A stretch of 51,413 nucleotides of DNA from the NCBI GenBank assembly GCA_003427395.1, contig BFEA01000062.1, positions 2,984,777-3,036,189 on the forward strand. Reading direction: 5' to 3'. This DNA is from Chara braunii. Lineage: Eukaryota > Streptophyta > Charophyceae > Charales > Characeae. Made by a program: the position numbers and the translations under genes. The notes below the pieces were generated by a model, which was given only the letters and a program-made list of their open reading frames with translations, did not search any database and was not told the origin of the DNA. Positions 21,268-31,985 of the stretch are shown here, one piece after another (positions within the stretch are counted from its first letter, which is position 1; each line of letters begins with the position of its first letter).

Positions 21268-21960
21268 GTTAAGCCAAACCGAAGCCACATTGCTTAACCT
21301 TTGCCTTTGTATACACAAAACAGAGGGCACTACTAGTTCTCTCTTCTTTGGGCAGTTAGCTAGACCAAACCGAAGCCACATTGTTTAGTCCCGCCAAATG
21401 TTTAATATCCAGATTTATAATAACTCTCTGAACCCCTCTTGTCTTTTGAAGACTAAGATTGAGCTAAACCATAGCCACATTGCTCAGTCTGCCTTAAAAT
21501 ACATTTGTTGTATTCTTAGTTAATTACTCTCTTCCCCGTTGTGTAATAAGCCACATTGCTCAGACCAAACCAAAGCCACATTGCCTGACTAGCTTGTTCA
21601 ATAATAAAAGTATAATACATACATATAGAAATTCATATTCTCATGTTCCTCTTTATGTGCGTGACTTCAGATTAAGCCAAACCGAAGCCACATTGCTTAG
21701 TCCTCCGTCCAATCCTCCCTCAGAAAAAAACAAGTAGTTGGATCTGACCGGAGCCACATTACCCAACTCTTAAACCCTTTCAGCAAGCAAATCACCATAA
21801 ACACAGCAATCAGGCCTGACCAAAGCCACATTGTCTGGCCGCTTAGATAACTACTTACAGGGGTATGACAATCAGACCTGACTGAAGCCACATTGTCAGA
21901 ATGTCAGAAACATGAACAATACGACAGTCAAGCCTGACCGAAGCCACATTGTTCGGCTGC
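21268..21960 (+). repeat. array of nine hairpins with an invariant loop and co-varying stems
   Basis: Nine units have a 17-nt loop, consensus YWRACYRAAGCCACATT, closed by 5-9 bp stems that differ from unit to unit. Stem pairs include GTTAAGC/GCTTAAC (21,268), GCTAGAC/GTTTAGT (21,359), AGATTGAGC/GCTCAGTCT (21,456-21,464), GATTAAGC/GCTTAGTC (21,670), AGTTGGAT/ACCCAACT (21,736), CAGGC/GTCTG (21,811) and GTCAAGC/GTTCGGC (21,927-21,933). Units near 21,561 and 21,873 have one mismatch. A tenth, decayed unit at 21,541 keeps AGCCACATT only. G-T pairs in several stems suggest pairing at RNA level. Unit spacing falls from about 100 to 55 bp along the array. No function is known to me. Confidence 0.75.
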
Positions 21961-23987
21961 ATATAAAATAAAAACAAACAAAGGAGACTCAATCATTGCA
22001 AGAAAAACTACCTTTCTCCCACCTTTCCCCAGTTTATCCCTCTCTGTCTGACTTCAAACAAGCAAAAGAAAGAAAGAAGATTGAAGTTTGCGCATGCATT
22101 CCTTTAGTTTATTCTGACTTAGTCCAGGAAAGTCAAGCATAAAATGTATAGGGATGCATTCATTATAATCAGACATTCATAGAGAGATGTACTCATAAGG
22201 GTTTTAGCAGGGATTTATAGAAGGAGTCAAAAAATTACCTCTTGGTTCCCTGCCTCCAGAACCTCTCCTGAGTTTCGGCACAGCTCCCGCAATCGGTGGG
22301 CAGACTCCCCACAGAGTCTTGATGCGGTCCTACGGGTTGCAATCCCGCCTGCCGCCTTCCTCTCGTAACCTAAGACTAGACTTAGAGTGAGAAGTGTAGG
22401 AGGGGTTTCAGACGCTCGAGATACAAGAGAGGGACTACTCAACTCGCAGGAGAGGGCCTTGATATCTTGATGCGCCTGAGGGGCCCACAATGATGGTCAA
22501 ATGCCAGTAGAACGACCAATTCGGGGCTAAAACTTAGAGTAAATGGCCTTCTGCTAGCCTCCAAACCGCAATGGCAACTCCCCCATAGAGCCTAGTCAAC
22601 CCCTTCAAAACTACAGCGCCTCTCCTCAGATCAGACTGTCGCAACGTAGCCTAGAAGGGCAGCGCTCAAATAGTGCACCTCCCCCTTTGTGGTTTTAATC
22701 GAACGCGGGCTATAATAGTCCACACGATGAAAATACACAGTGGTTGCGCCCAATAGCAAGGCACGGCAACAGATTCCAACAGCAGGGGTTTGATGATGGG
22801 TAACTCTCAATAACGCGGGCATGTTGGCTAACAGCACTGCTTCAGTCCGAAAGTTAGCAACATAGCAACAATCTTATGTTCTGGTAAGGAAATGAACAAC
22901 CACTTCAGTTCTGCTGAACTTCACCCGCACCGATTTCAAGTATAAACGGCAACACACAGTATCCCGGACCCTCAGTATCGTACCACCTGTCCATATGATT
23001 GAGAGAGAACTCTCAATCCATTTGTCCCTATTATACCCGGACCTTGACTTCACCAAGAACGGCGGCGCACCACTGACCACTGCGCGCCCAGCAACTGTAC
23101 GTAGCAGCGAGCAGCAACGCAGCAAAGCACAACCAACGCAGCGGTTTCTACAACAAAACACAGCTAACGATGCGTGCACAGCAAAACGTGCAGCAAAACA
23201 AAAACTACATAGCAGTGTGTAACCGGAGGCAGTAGCAATCACCGATGACTGCGGCCTGACACTTCGGCGGAACATATCTTACGGTAACAATTCTCCCTTG
23301 CTACGTCTGAGCCTGGTGAGTTTCTGAAGCAGCCCCTCTCCGTAGCCAGTTGGGCCACAAGTCTACGCCCGATCAACCAAAACGAAATGCCCCGTAGGTG
23401 AGTTTCTTTATCCCTCCACCTCTTCTCTTTACGTCGTTATTATATTCCTCCTCCACCCTGTTCCTCCTCTATCCTCTACTTAGCTTCCCTCCCTAATACC
23501 AACTCAGCCTAATACATCCGGTGAAGGACTCCGGGTAAGTTTGACTGTCTCAATCAACACACCAAATACGTGTGGAAATTAGGAAGCAGGCCCGACTGTA
23601 AGAGCATGCACAGTTACAAGGAGGGTGAGCACGAGCGTGTCTACAATGGATTAGTCTGGCTAAAGTGAGTTCAAGGACAACGACCTGTATTGCTAAAGTA
23701 AAAGAGTCGAGCACAGCGAAGAAGACCACGTAATTGCCACGACGAGAAGAATCAATCATATTCATGAGAAATGCAAACACAAACCATGAGTAGAGTTGGC
23801 AGCGATTGATGAGCAGGGTCATCAGAGTGAATAGGTGCAACTAAACGAGCACAGGGAGGCAGGTGACTCTGATCACACATGTGACTTCATTGCTCATCAA
23901 AACGTCTCCCCCCAAAAAAAGAATCTACTGCTAGATATTAGGGAGATACCTTGCCGCTCCCACGCTCTTCCCCCATGTTGCTGCCAG

Positions 23988-24080
23988 GTAAGAATCACTC
24001 CCGCCCTCTCCCTTCACAATCTTTCCCCNCCTTTTTTTTTTTTTGCTATTTTTCTCCCTCTCGACCTTTTTTCTCTACAG
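23988..24080 (+). other. candidate spliceosomal intron inside the 8.4-kb insert
   Basis: The donor GCCAG|GTAAGAATC and an acceptor with a long pyrimidine run ending TTTCTCTACAG|TAAC bound a 93-nt interval. It holds one ambiguous base (24,029) and a T-run. Other donor-like sites upstream (GTAG|GTGAGT at 23,397 and CGG|GTAAGT near 23,537) suggest a transcribed region, possibly captured gene sequence. There is no protein homology to support this. Confidence 0.35.
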
Positions 24081-24225
24081 TAACTACATCTGAACACGAT
24101 TCCTCCCCACTATTCCAAAAGCAAAACACACACTCACCTCACTGAGAACGACGATGGCGAGCACGGAAGCCACGAGGAGTTGCGCAGCTATGTGAATTAC
24201 AAGGGCGATCCTTACGAGCACTGCC

Positions 24226-24630
24226 ATGGCGATCACTTCGGCAGAGACTACCGAGATCTTTGAAGGAGAGGGAGACTTTCGTGCGACGGCAAAGGGCCAC
24301 GAACAACATGACTGTGATCATCCCGCCGAATACTATGACACTGATGAGAGCCGCTCAAGTCAAGAGATCGATCACGAGGATAACCACCAGCATTTGTGTG
24401 AGGATCACATCATGCAGCAGCACAATCGTGACGAACATAAGGGACAACATCCTGACAAGGATGACATCAATGAGCCCGAGGTTCGCTGCCAAGGGCCATA
24501 CTTCACTATCAACAAAAAGATATATAACTTGAGAATGTATCTTCCACTTCAACATGGGAAGATACATTGTCATTTTCTCCTGGGCGCAGCCCAAAACCAC
24601 AGTAACACGAAAACCACAGCCCCAACCTGA
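24226..24630 (+). CDS. hypothetical 134-residue His/Asp/Glu-rich protein
   Basis: An uninterrupted frame lies about 145 bp downstream of the candidate intron. The middle (residues ~25-85) is dense in His, Asp, Glu and Gln, with clusters such as EQHDCDHPAEYYD and DHEDNHQHLCEDH that could bind metal. There is no signal peptide or membrane segment. I recognise no family. It may be a captured host exon, a gene of the insert or a chance frame; length alone does not decide. Its position in an otherwise protein-poor insert is the reason to list it. Confidence 0.25.
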   Translation: MAITSAETTEIFEGEGDFRATAKGHEQHDCDHPAEYYDTDESRSSQEIDHEDNHQHLCEDHIMQQHNRDEHKGQHPDKDDINEPEVRCQGPYFTINKKIYNLRMYLPLQHGKIHCHFLLGAAQNHSNTKTTAPT

Positions 24631-25364
24631 AAACTAATTATGCCATCCTGTTCGTCATGGCCAAAAACCCCGGATTAGCCCCTTCCCACACTCGATTCCA
24701 TCGAGAATCGAGCGGGATATCTGGTTTTTGCTTCCACCATATCTTCTTTCCCCGAGCTCCGCGCAACCACCTTTTTCTACCAACCCTTTTTCCACTACTC
24801 TAACAGCGAAACTAACCTCACTAACAAATTCGCCCTGGCCCAAAAACCCCCAGTTAGTGCTTTCTCTTACTAGATTTCAGTATCAATCGAGTGAGACATG
24901 TCTATGTCATTCCCACACGCCCACTCTCCTCCGCCATCGTCCTTGCCTTCATCGCTATCGATGTCTTCAATATTTAACGCACCCGGCGCGGACTTGCGCC
25001 CAGGTTCATTCGACCTCCCTCTCACTCTTTTCTTCCCCTCGTGCCTCTTGTCGCCTCCTTTTTCGTCTCCCCCTTCGTCTTCTCCTCTTCATCTCCTCCT
25101 CCCTCCGATGCTTAATTCTTCAGACAAGCATATGACTACTGGCCGGATCAACCATGGTGACGGGCGACAGCAAGAGCGATGCGCTCGGTCCCACCACAAC
25201 ATTCTGGAAGCGCGAAATCAGCTCCGGTCACTCTGAGGAAACTTTGTGGGGAAACAACTACTAGGTCCGATGAATGATTTGCAGCAATATTGCTGCAAAT
25301 TCCTGCCACAGCGCCCGTGGCCCGCTGGGCCAAGCCTAGCCCACTATCTCTTTTGTGTCCCATT

Positions 25365-26680
25365 GGGCATGCTCAGATTCAAACTTCTCACAGCAGATCG
25401 TGGTTGGCAGACGGTGCAGTCGCAGACTGCGCCCCGCCTCAGCTCCGGCTACCCCGAGGGAAGCTTCAGAGGGAATCAGCAACTAAGTGGCTCGAGTAGT
25501 CTTCCGCCCTATACCCAGGTCCGAAGGACAATTTGCAGATAAGCATCATTGCGGGTTTTTACCGCAGTACCCGTGGCCCTTTTATGCTCATGCCTTGTTT
25601 ACCAGCTGTCTGGACAGCCTGCCGCATAGCAAGCACTGCAGCAACCTCCCACTGGTGCCCTTTTTTGGACTGTGCCCACGACACAGTTCACCATCTTTCG
25701 GGTTCCCAACGCAGATTTTGGTGGCAGTAGGCAAATATTCAAAAGAAACTTCGAAGACCGAAATGTGGGTAAGGGTTCCATGTGCACAGCTTTCGGGACA
25801 GCCTCCCACACAGCAAACACTGCGGCAGCCTCCCACTGGTGGCCTCGGGCAGACTGTGCCCACGGCACAGTTCACCATCTTCCGGATTCAAGGGGTCGCA
25901 CTGCTGTACCTTTTCAGATGGGACAAGGCCCTGCCCATCTGCAGAAATGGCGAATTGGTACTTTGCTGGTCACACGGCGCCATTCACAAATCTTGTGCAA
26001 AAACTCTTCGTGAACGAAGATAAATAAAATAAATAAATAAATAAATAATAAAAATAGGACATTTGTGGTAAACTTTCGGTCTGTATTTTTGACAGATAGG
26101 TGTATCATCTGAGCCAGGCTCGTTGGTTCTTGCCGGTTCCATGACTGGTAGCACTCCCAAGGTCAGGTCCATGGGGCCGATCGGCCCCAAGTAATTCCTA
26201 TTTGCATCATCTTACTCATCTGGTTTCAATGGAAATCATACTCAGGTCTGTATTTCAACAGTTCAAGTTCATAGGTGTACCAATTGTACCAGGCTGCTGG
26301 TTGCCTAGCCAGCCCCGGAGCATAGGTCGGGGGCTTCAGTGTCATTCATTCTGGCGCCCTGATGAGTAGAAGGGCACAGACCCGCTGCAAAGCCTGTAGC
26401 GCAAGCCTAAGTGAGGTGGGTCCCGGTGCAGATCTTGGTGGTGGCAGCAAAAATTCAAATGAGAACTTCTGAAAACCGAAGTGGGGAAGGATCCCATGTG
26501 CGCAGTTGTGCACAATCTGCGCCCTCCGCCACCGTGCCCAGGCACTATTCGCCATCTTTTGGGTTCCAACGGGCATGCTCACACTCAAACCTCTCCCAGC
26601 AAAAAGTGGGACGGGGCATGCCCACATTCAAACCTCTCTCATCAGATCGAGGTTGGCAGATGGTGTACTGCAGAGGGTCC
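25365..26680 (+). repeat. shuffled repeat modules in the 8.4-kb insert
   Basis: Three kinds of module recur. One of about 85 bp is at 25,612-25,700 and 25,796-25,884 (GGACAGCCTCCCACACAGCA type, ending ACAGTTCACCATCTT). A second runs from CAGATTTTGGTGGCAG to a conserved CATGTGC at 25,711-25,790 and 26,430-26,510. A third begins GGGCATGCTCA at 25,365, 26,571 and 26,614 and ends GGTTGGCAGA. Their order differs between occurrences, so this is not a simple tandem array. Confidence 0.6.
26019..26057. repeat. (ATAA)n microsatellite
   Basis: A short AAAT/ATAA tract of about 38 bp inside the 8.4-kb insert. Confidence 0.85.
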
Positions 26681-27599
26681 CTGCCACTCAGGTTTCTTCC
26701 GCCTTGTGGCATGCACGTTGAATTCCTCAGCCCCTGTTTCAACAGTTCATGGGCGTATCGATTGAGCTACGCCCATTGGTCCCGCAAACGATCCTGATAC
26801 CAACACTGGTGCTGAGACCCAGAAGCGGGACCTACAACTAAAATAACTAAAGAAAAATATAAAAGTAAGAGCAAAAATAAAAATAAAATACAAACATCGG
26901 GAACCGGTGCTTTGGGGAGGGGAGACCGTCGGTGCCCCTCTTAGTTCCGTCAACCGGGCCCACGGACGGGCCGACAACAAAACCAAGGGGGAATACCCCC
27001 GTCGGGCCCTCGACCCTTCAGCATCTTTAGCTGCTCCAATATTCCATCGCCGTCGGGCGCCGCCCTCGATCCTCGTATTTCCGCCCTGAAAGTCCAACGC
27101 CATAACCAATGGTGTTATGCCCAAGGTTGGCATTAGCACTAGTGGAAGCCTATATGAACGGGTTCCGCCTGCTGCACGGTCGCACTGAAATGCCCCAAGC
27201 CAACGCCTTGACTTACCGGCTAGCCCACGACCGTCAAGTCGCACCTACCGCGCGACGGACCCGTTCAGTTCTATTCCTTCGCATACTCCAAGTACTACCC
27301 AGAGCAACACTACTCCCGATGTCGTCTTCTGTATGAGCGCACTCACGTATGTCATGGTCAAAACAACAGGGAAGATCACCTTAGTCCTAGTTTAATCAAA
27401 GTCAAAATTTTGTCGGTGGAAACGCTGACTCTATAACATAAAAATAAGAATCATCATGCGTGCCTCAAAACTGCGCGCCCACACACTCTCTACTCCTAGT
27501 CAACCACTCAGTCAGCGTGAATAAAAATGCAACCACGACTCTCGCGAGGTACTGAAATGTTGAACAAAACTTATTTTTTGTCACTTGCAAAAACGAGGG

Positions 27600-27623
27600 C
27601 GGATACCCTTGTAAGGGTATTCG
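27600..27623. repeat. near-perfect palindrome at the right end of the insert
   Basis: CGGATACCCTT and AAGGGTATTCG are separated by GT and pair over 11 positions with one G-T. It ends four bases before the terminal motif GACAACGC. Subterminal hairpins mark the ends of some transposons. Confidence 0.55.
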
Positions 27624-27635
27624 TGCGGACAACGC

Positions 27636-28194
27636 GGTTCCTACTAACTTTACCAATCGCCTAGGCAGGGACTTCATTGGGTACACTGACTGGTTCGCTT
27701 TAATGAAGGGCATAGTCAGTCTCGAGGCTATAGACCTCGTTTCCACAACAGGTAGCAAAAAGCCCATGGGCGGCAGGCGGTTCAGAGGAAGCAGCCGCTT
27801 TGCTGTGCATGACCTGTTGGAGGCTGAAGAGGAGGCCTATGGAGATGACCCCACTCTTGGTGACGACCAACAACAGGATGCTGATATAGGTTGTTCCTCG
27901 TAAGCCCATGAGTCTCACGCAAATCATGAAGAAGAAAAATTCACTGCCTTTAGAAAGACTGCCCATGCTACGGGACCGAATCGGAATTCAGGGCAAAACT
28001 ACGTCCAACTTCCCAAGGGAGTCAAAATCTCAATGAAACCGGAGGATGCAGCCACTAAGCTGTGGGTTGACCTCCGGATCACTGAAAATGATTGGAGGGT
28101 TAGGCTCAAAAAAAGGGTATGCCTGCATTGCCAGAAACCAAACCATAAAGTACAAGAATGTTATAGGCTGCAGGGAAACCAGAACCGGGCGTAG
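27636..28194 (+). pseudogene. element B gag, C-terminal part with intact zinc knuckle
   Basis: Gag resumes with VPTNFTNRLGRDFIGYTDW, aligning to C gag VPSTITHRQG..., then an acidic tail that ends in a TAA at 27,901-27,903. Further on, the nucleocapsid part has an intact CX2CX4HX4C knuckle, CLHCQKPNHKVQEC, at about 28,117-28,158. This part binds element RNA during packaging. It ends with a TAG at 28,192-28,194, next to the protease frame at 28,197. Confidence 0.8.
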
Positions 28195-28196
28195 AG

Positions 28197-29366
28197 TTGA
28201 CTTCAGCATCCTCTACGACAAGGGAGACTAAATCTGATGCAAATCAGCAATGCTCCCTTGAAGCCCAATCATCAACTGATTCCAAGGCTGAAGTGTGTCA
28301 TGCTTTGTATGTCGAGCCTTGTGAGGATTCTGAGACGGTTGACTTCCACTGCCACTTGGAGCATTGGGCTGAGATGAAGCATCGGCGTGCCCAAGGGACA
28401 GTGAAGTTTATCTTCTTCAAACTTCTCATAAACCACCGCTATCTCCGTGTCTTGATTGATTGTGGTGCGACTACAAACTTTATGTCACCACACGGGATAC
28501 GCAAAGTGGGTTTCGGAATGAAGCAAGTGGCTTTGCAGAACCCTTGCCAGACCCAAGTAGGCAACAAGGAAGTTGTCTCCTCTACGCATGCAGTCAAAGG
28601 TGTGCGCACTACCTTTGACAAGAACAAAACTGTCACCCACGCTTTGAACTTTTATGTCCTTGACAAGTGTCCCTTCGACATTGTCCTTGGCTTGGGCTGG
28701 CTGCAGTCCCAATGCGAATGGACCAAGTGGAAGGAGTCACTTTTTATGGTCAAAGATGCTCAAGGGAACAAACTTCCCGTCCTCTTGGATGAGAAGCACG
28801 AGTCCCCAGCGACTTTTTTGAATGCCATGCAGTTCTGCAAGAAATGACGCAAGCACAAAGAGGATGAACAGTTGTATGTTGCCTTTGTTCGCCCTACTCA
28901 TGTGCCATCTACTTTTGCGGCTAGTACCAATACTACTTCGTCTAGTGATTCTACTTCTTTACCTACCCCTAATCCAAATGATTCTACTTCAGATCCGGTT
29001 GCCTCTATTCACAATCTGCGACTTGATCTAGGTAACCCTTTTGCTGACCCTTCACCCCCACTGGTCCCAACAAACATCCAAAACCTACTTGATCGGTTCC
29101 CGGAAGTTCTGGCCGAACCACGTGGAGTTCCCGCGCGATCCGTCTGAAACACCATCGAGTTGGTCGAAGGTGTTGTTCCTCCAAAGGGCTGCATATACTG
29201 AATGGGATCCGGCGAGTTGGAGGAACTCCGGCGACAAATTGATGAAATGATTGGCAAGGGTTGGATCAAGCCTAGTGAGTCTGAATTTGGTGCCCCTGTT
29301 TTGTTTGTCCCAAAGAAAGGAGGCAAGCTCCACATGTGTATTGACTATCGCGGTCTAAACCGCATC
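28197..29366 (+). pseudogene. element B pol, part 1: aspartic protease and start of reverse transcriptase
   Basis: The protease has the active-site block LIDCGATTNFMSP and a downstream hydrophobic segment FDIVLGLGWLQ that fit retropepsins of plant gypsy elements. One frame continues through in-frame stops at 28,845 (TGA), 29,145 (TGA) and 29,199 (TGA) into the reverse transcriptase N-terminus: RFPEVLAEP, GELEELRRQIDEMIGKGWI, APVLFVPKKGG and MCIDYRGLNRI. There element C is inserted. The first two stops align with TGG and CGA in element C, each one transition away. Confidence 0.88.
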
Positions 29367-30716
29367 TGTAATGACCCGCCATAACACAGACTGAGAACAC
29401 TGCTGATTTATGAAGTTTTGTCGATGGAATGGATGCCTTGCTGAGATTCCCGCATTCTGCTGTGTTTTCTAAGTCTGTATGTGTGCGTGCCTGTTGACTT
29501 GCGTGCCTGGCTGAGTGCTTGTTGGCATGAGTGTGTGTGTGACCCGCAAGGGTACTTGCTTGTTTGGTAGGCCCGTAGGGCCGGTACTTAACTGTGGCCG
29601 TGGCATTGAGGGTTGCAGCAGGGAACCACTCAAGTAGCGGAGCTAGGGGCCCGCGATGCTTAGAGCAGTGGAAAAACACTCAAGTAGCAGGTAGGCCGGT
29701 ACCGCACCCAGTAGCAGTAGATGTGTCGGGTACTCGAGGCCGAGCAGAATAAGACAAATTGGTATTTTTAGAGGCCCAGTAGCGGTAGGCTAGGTCTAGG
29801 CCGGTCCCAGTCCATCCAGTCTGAGTCTAGAGCCTGTACGAGCAATATCAGAGTATGCAATGATGTTTCCCTCTGAAAGGGAGGAGGTACCGGTTGCTTG
29901 GGAGGCCGAGCGGCCTGGATGTCACTGCCCAGGAGGCAAGTAGGCCGCTATATCAGGAGGCCACGGGATGAGTTCGGCCTCATTCTTCAGTGTGCGAGTT
30001 GGGCGTCACGTTGTTGGAGTGCTGGTTGGAAGAGCGCTGGCTGCTACAGCGCTGCTGGGAGGAAGAAGCCGGGAGCTTCCACCTTGGCTATGGTGGAGCT
30101 CTACCGGTAGGAGGAGGAGGGAGAAGGGGACCAAGGGGGAGAGTGGCGAGGTACCTACCTGGCTATGGTGGACACCATCTTTGTCAGCTTGTTAGGCGCT
30201 GCATCTGGAAGGCCCCCGTTGGGGTAGTTCTGCACCAAGGAAGCTTGAGGTAGAGTCAGGCATGGCGGTTCAGTGAGCAGCTGCATAGCTGCTTGAAGTA
30301 GGGCAGCGACATAGTTGCTTTGGGTTGTCCTTTGGACAGGAGGCTGAAGCCTCGGTAGTCCGCCATAGCCTCGGCCTGCAATGACGAGGAAGGAGAAGGG
30401 TGGCTATGGCTATGGTGGACCTCATGTTATGCCTGCAGTAGAAGTGGGATTCAAACATTGATTCTGGTTCAGCCATTCAACATTATTATTGTTATTTCTT
30501 GTTTGAATAAGAGGGGAGGAAATAAGGAGGAGGAGATTGGTTGGGGAAGAAGAAGAGCCTTGTCATTGGTCTATGCTGGAGTACATCATCTTCTTCTTCT
30601 TTCTTACTTCTTCTTCTTCTTCTTTCCCTCTCTGTCCTCTCAAGTTCATTCATTTCTTTTTGCAATTGGACGGCATTGTACTTTCTGATGAATGTATACT
30701 TCGAAATTGACCACGA
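29367..30716 (+). repeat. 5' LTR of element C, 3' end deleted
   Basis: It matches the 3' LTR up to about 30,716 and then jumps into leader sequence. The expected CATAACA end, the primer-binding site and roughly 200 bp of leader (compared with element B) are missing. It carries the conserved core (29,856), TATATC (29,949) and GCTATGG heptamers, with CTT repeats near 30,585-30,625. Confidence 0.88.
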
Positions 30717-31054
30717 TGTGGTGGCGAGACACAAGGTGGGACTTCGTGATGCAACTTGAGAGAGGCGACAGTGAAGGGCACCTACAACTTGAATCTGGAC
30801 TTCAAGGAAGACAAGGAGTGACTTTAGGGCTCCCCTCAAGTTAGGCGAGCTTGAGGGTGGCAGCCATATCTGCACCTACGGACTGNAAGTTGCTGCTTTG
30901 ATCNTCAACATCGANGGGGGATCCGGCTTTGTACTTTGGGGTAGATGTTGACCCTCCTAGATGATAGGACACTAGTGTAGAGGATGCTAATTGGGTCAGG
31001 AGGACTATGTGAGAGGGGGGTGAGTTCTTTCATCTCAAGAGCCCGGCCACTCAG

Positions 31055-31236
31055 GTAAGTGTCGTGCCCCCAAGGTGCCCATGTGTGTGTGCATGGAATT
31101 GACTGCCTGTTGGGGTTTTCTGGGTTCTTCTTCCATCCTCCATAGTCTTGATTGTGTGTGAGGTGTGTGAACTGCTTACTCACCCGACGAGTGAATGAAT
31201 GGAGTATCTTGCTTGCCATGCTATATCTCTCTACAG
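31055..31236 (+). other. candidate intron in the leader of element C
   Basis: The donor CACTCAG|GTAAGTGTCGTG and acceptor CTCTACAG|TGCTTTG match the leader of element B in sequence and order, with a slightly shorter interval (182 nt). The region also holds ambiguous bases upstream (30,886; 30,904; 30,915). Confidence 0.45.
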
Positions 31237-31985
31237 TGCTTTGTTTATTTCATTCTGAACGGCAGTAGTCTGTAGGTTCTTTCTGGGGCTACATTTCGTT
31301 TTTCAATTCGGTAGGGGCAGAAAGTAGGTCTTTGTGGAACTCTTGTTGGTTGGGACCCGCTTCTAACTCCACTGGGACCATTTGGAACTCAGTGGGACCG
31401 GGCCCAAACAAGAAGGGCCCCTCAGGCCCAAATCTGTTGACGTCAGTTACCTCGCTCTATCTGATTGGGACTCGGAGTTCATGCTTTCGGACCAGGACAC
31501 TCGCTGCTGAAGGGATCTCAGCTGAGACGTTTTATCAAACTTTACTGCACGATCCGCCGCCTGAATTGCACCTTGGACACCACTCAATTCTCTCTTGCAT
31601 TTACGTACTACACTTTGAATTTGATTTGTTGTGTCTTCACGGAGCTGAGTCTAGTTAGGCTTGAGAGGACCTCATTCGTGGCGGGACCAGACTATGTGGC
31701 GGAATCAGATCTATCTGATCTTTTATTTTTTTGTTTTGACTGCTCTCCGGTCCAAATGAATTGTCGCTCCAGCTAGGAGTTCTACCTTCTGTTCCAATTG
31801 CTTTCAAGTTGTTTCTTTAAATGTCTGCGTCTGCACGATCGCAAACAAGAGAGAGAGAGAAAGGAGAGAAGCTTATGAGTGTTGCTCTTGAGGGAGTGAG
31901 GAGAGGGAAGAGGAGTGTTCGTCCCAAAAGTATGAGGAAGTACGGACCCCTCTTGAGAGACTTATTAATACCCTCATCCTTCGTT

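Larger units (their letters stand above)
19183..27635. mobile_element. 8.4-kb protein-poor insert of unknown type in element B gag
   Basis: It interrupts gag between the codons for VKG and VPTN, as shown by alignment with element C. I find no transposase, reverse transcriptase, integrase or recognisable LTR pair. The ends carry GCGTTGTC (19,178-19,185) and GACAACGC (27,628-27,635), an 8-bp inverted pair that may be terminal, but no clean target duplication is visible. The interior holds duplicated TTCGGCA hairpins, a nine-hairpin array, a candidate 93-bp intron and shuffled repeat modules. It could be a large non-autonomous element, or several nested ones. Exact boundaries are uncertain by about 10 bp. 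Confidence 0.6.

Noticed and set aside
21268-21960. CRISPR array
   Set aside because: The repeats are 17-nt hairpin loops with variable stems and irregular spacing, in a eukaryotic retrotransposon context and without cas genes.
19178-27635. Helitron as the identity of the 8.4-kb insert
   Set aside because: There is no TC start, no CTRR end and no insertion between A and T, and no Rep/helicase sequence was seen.
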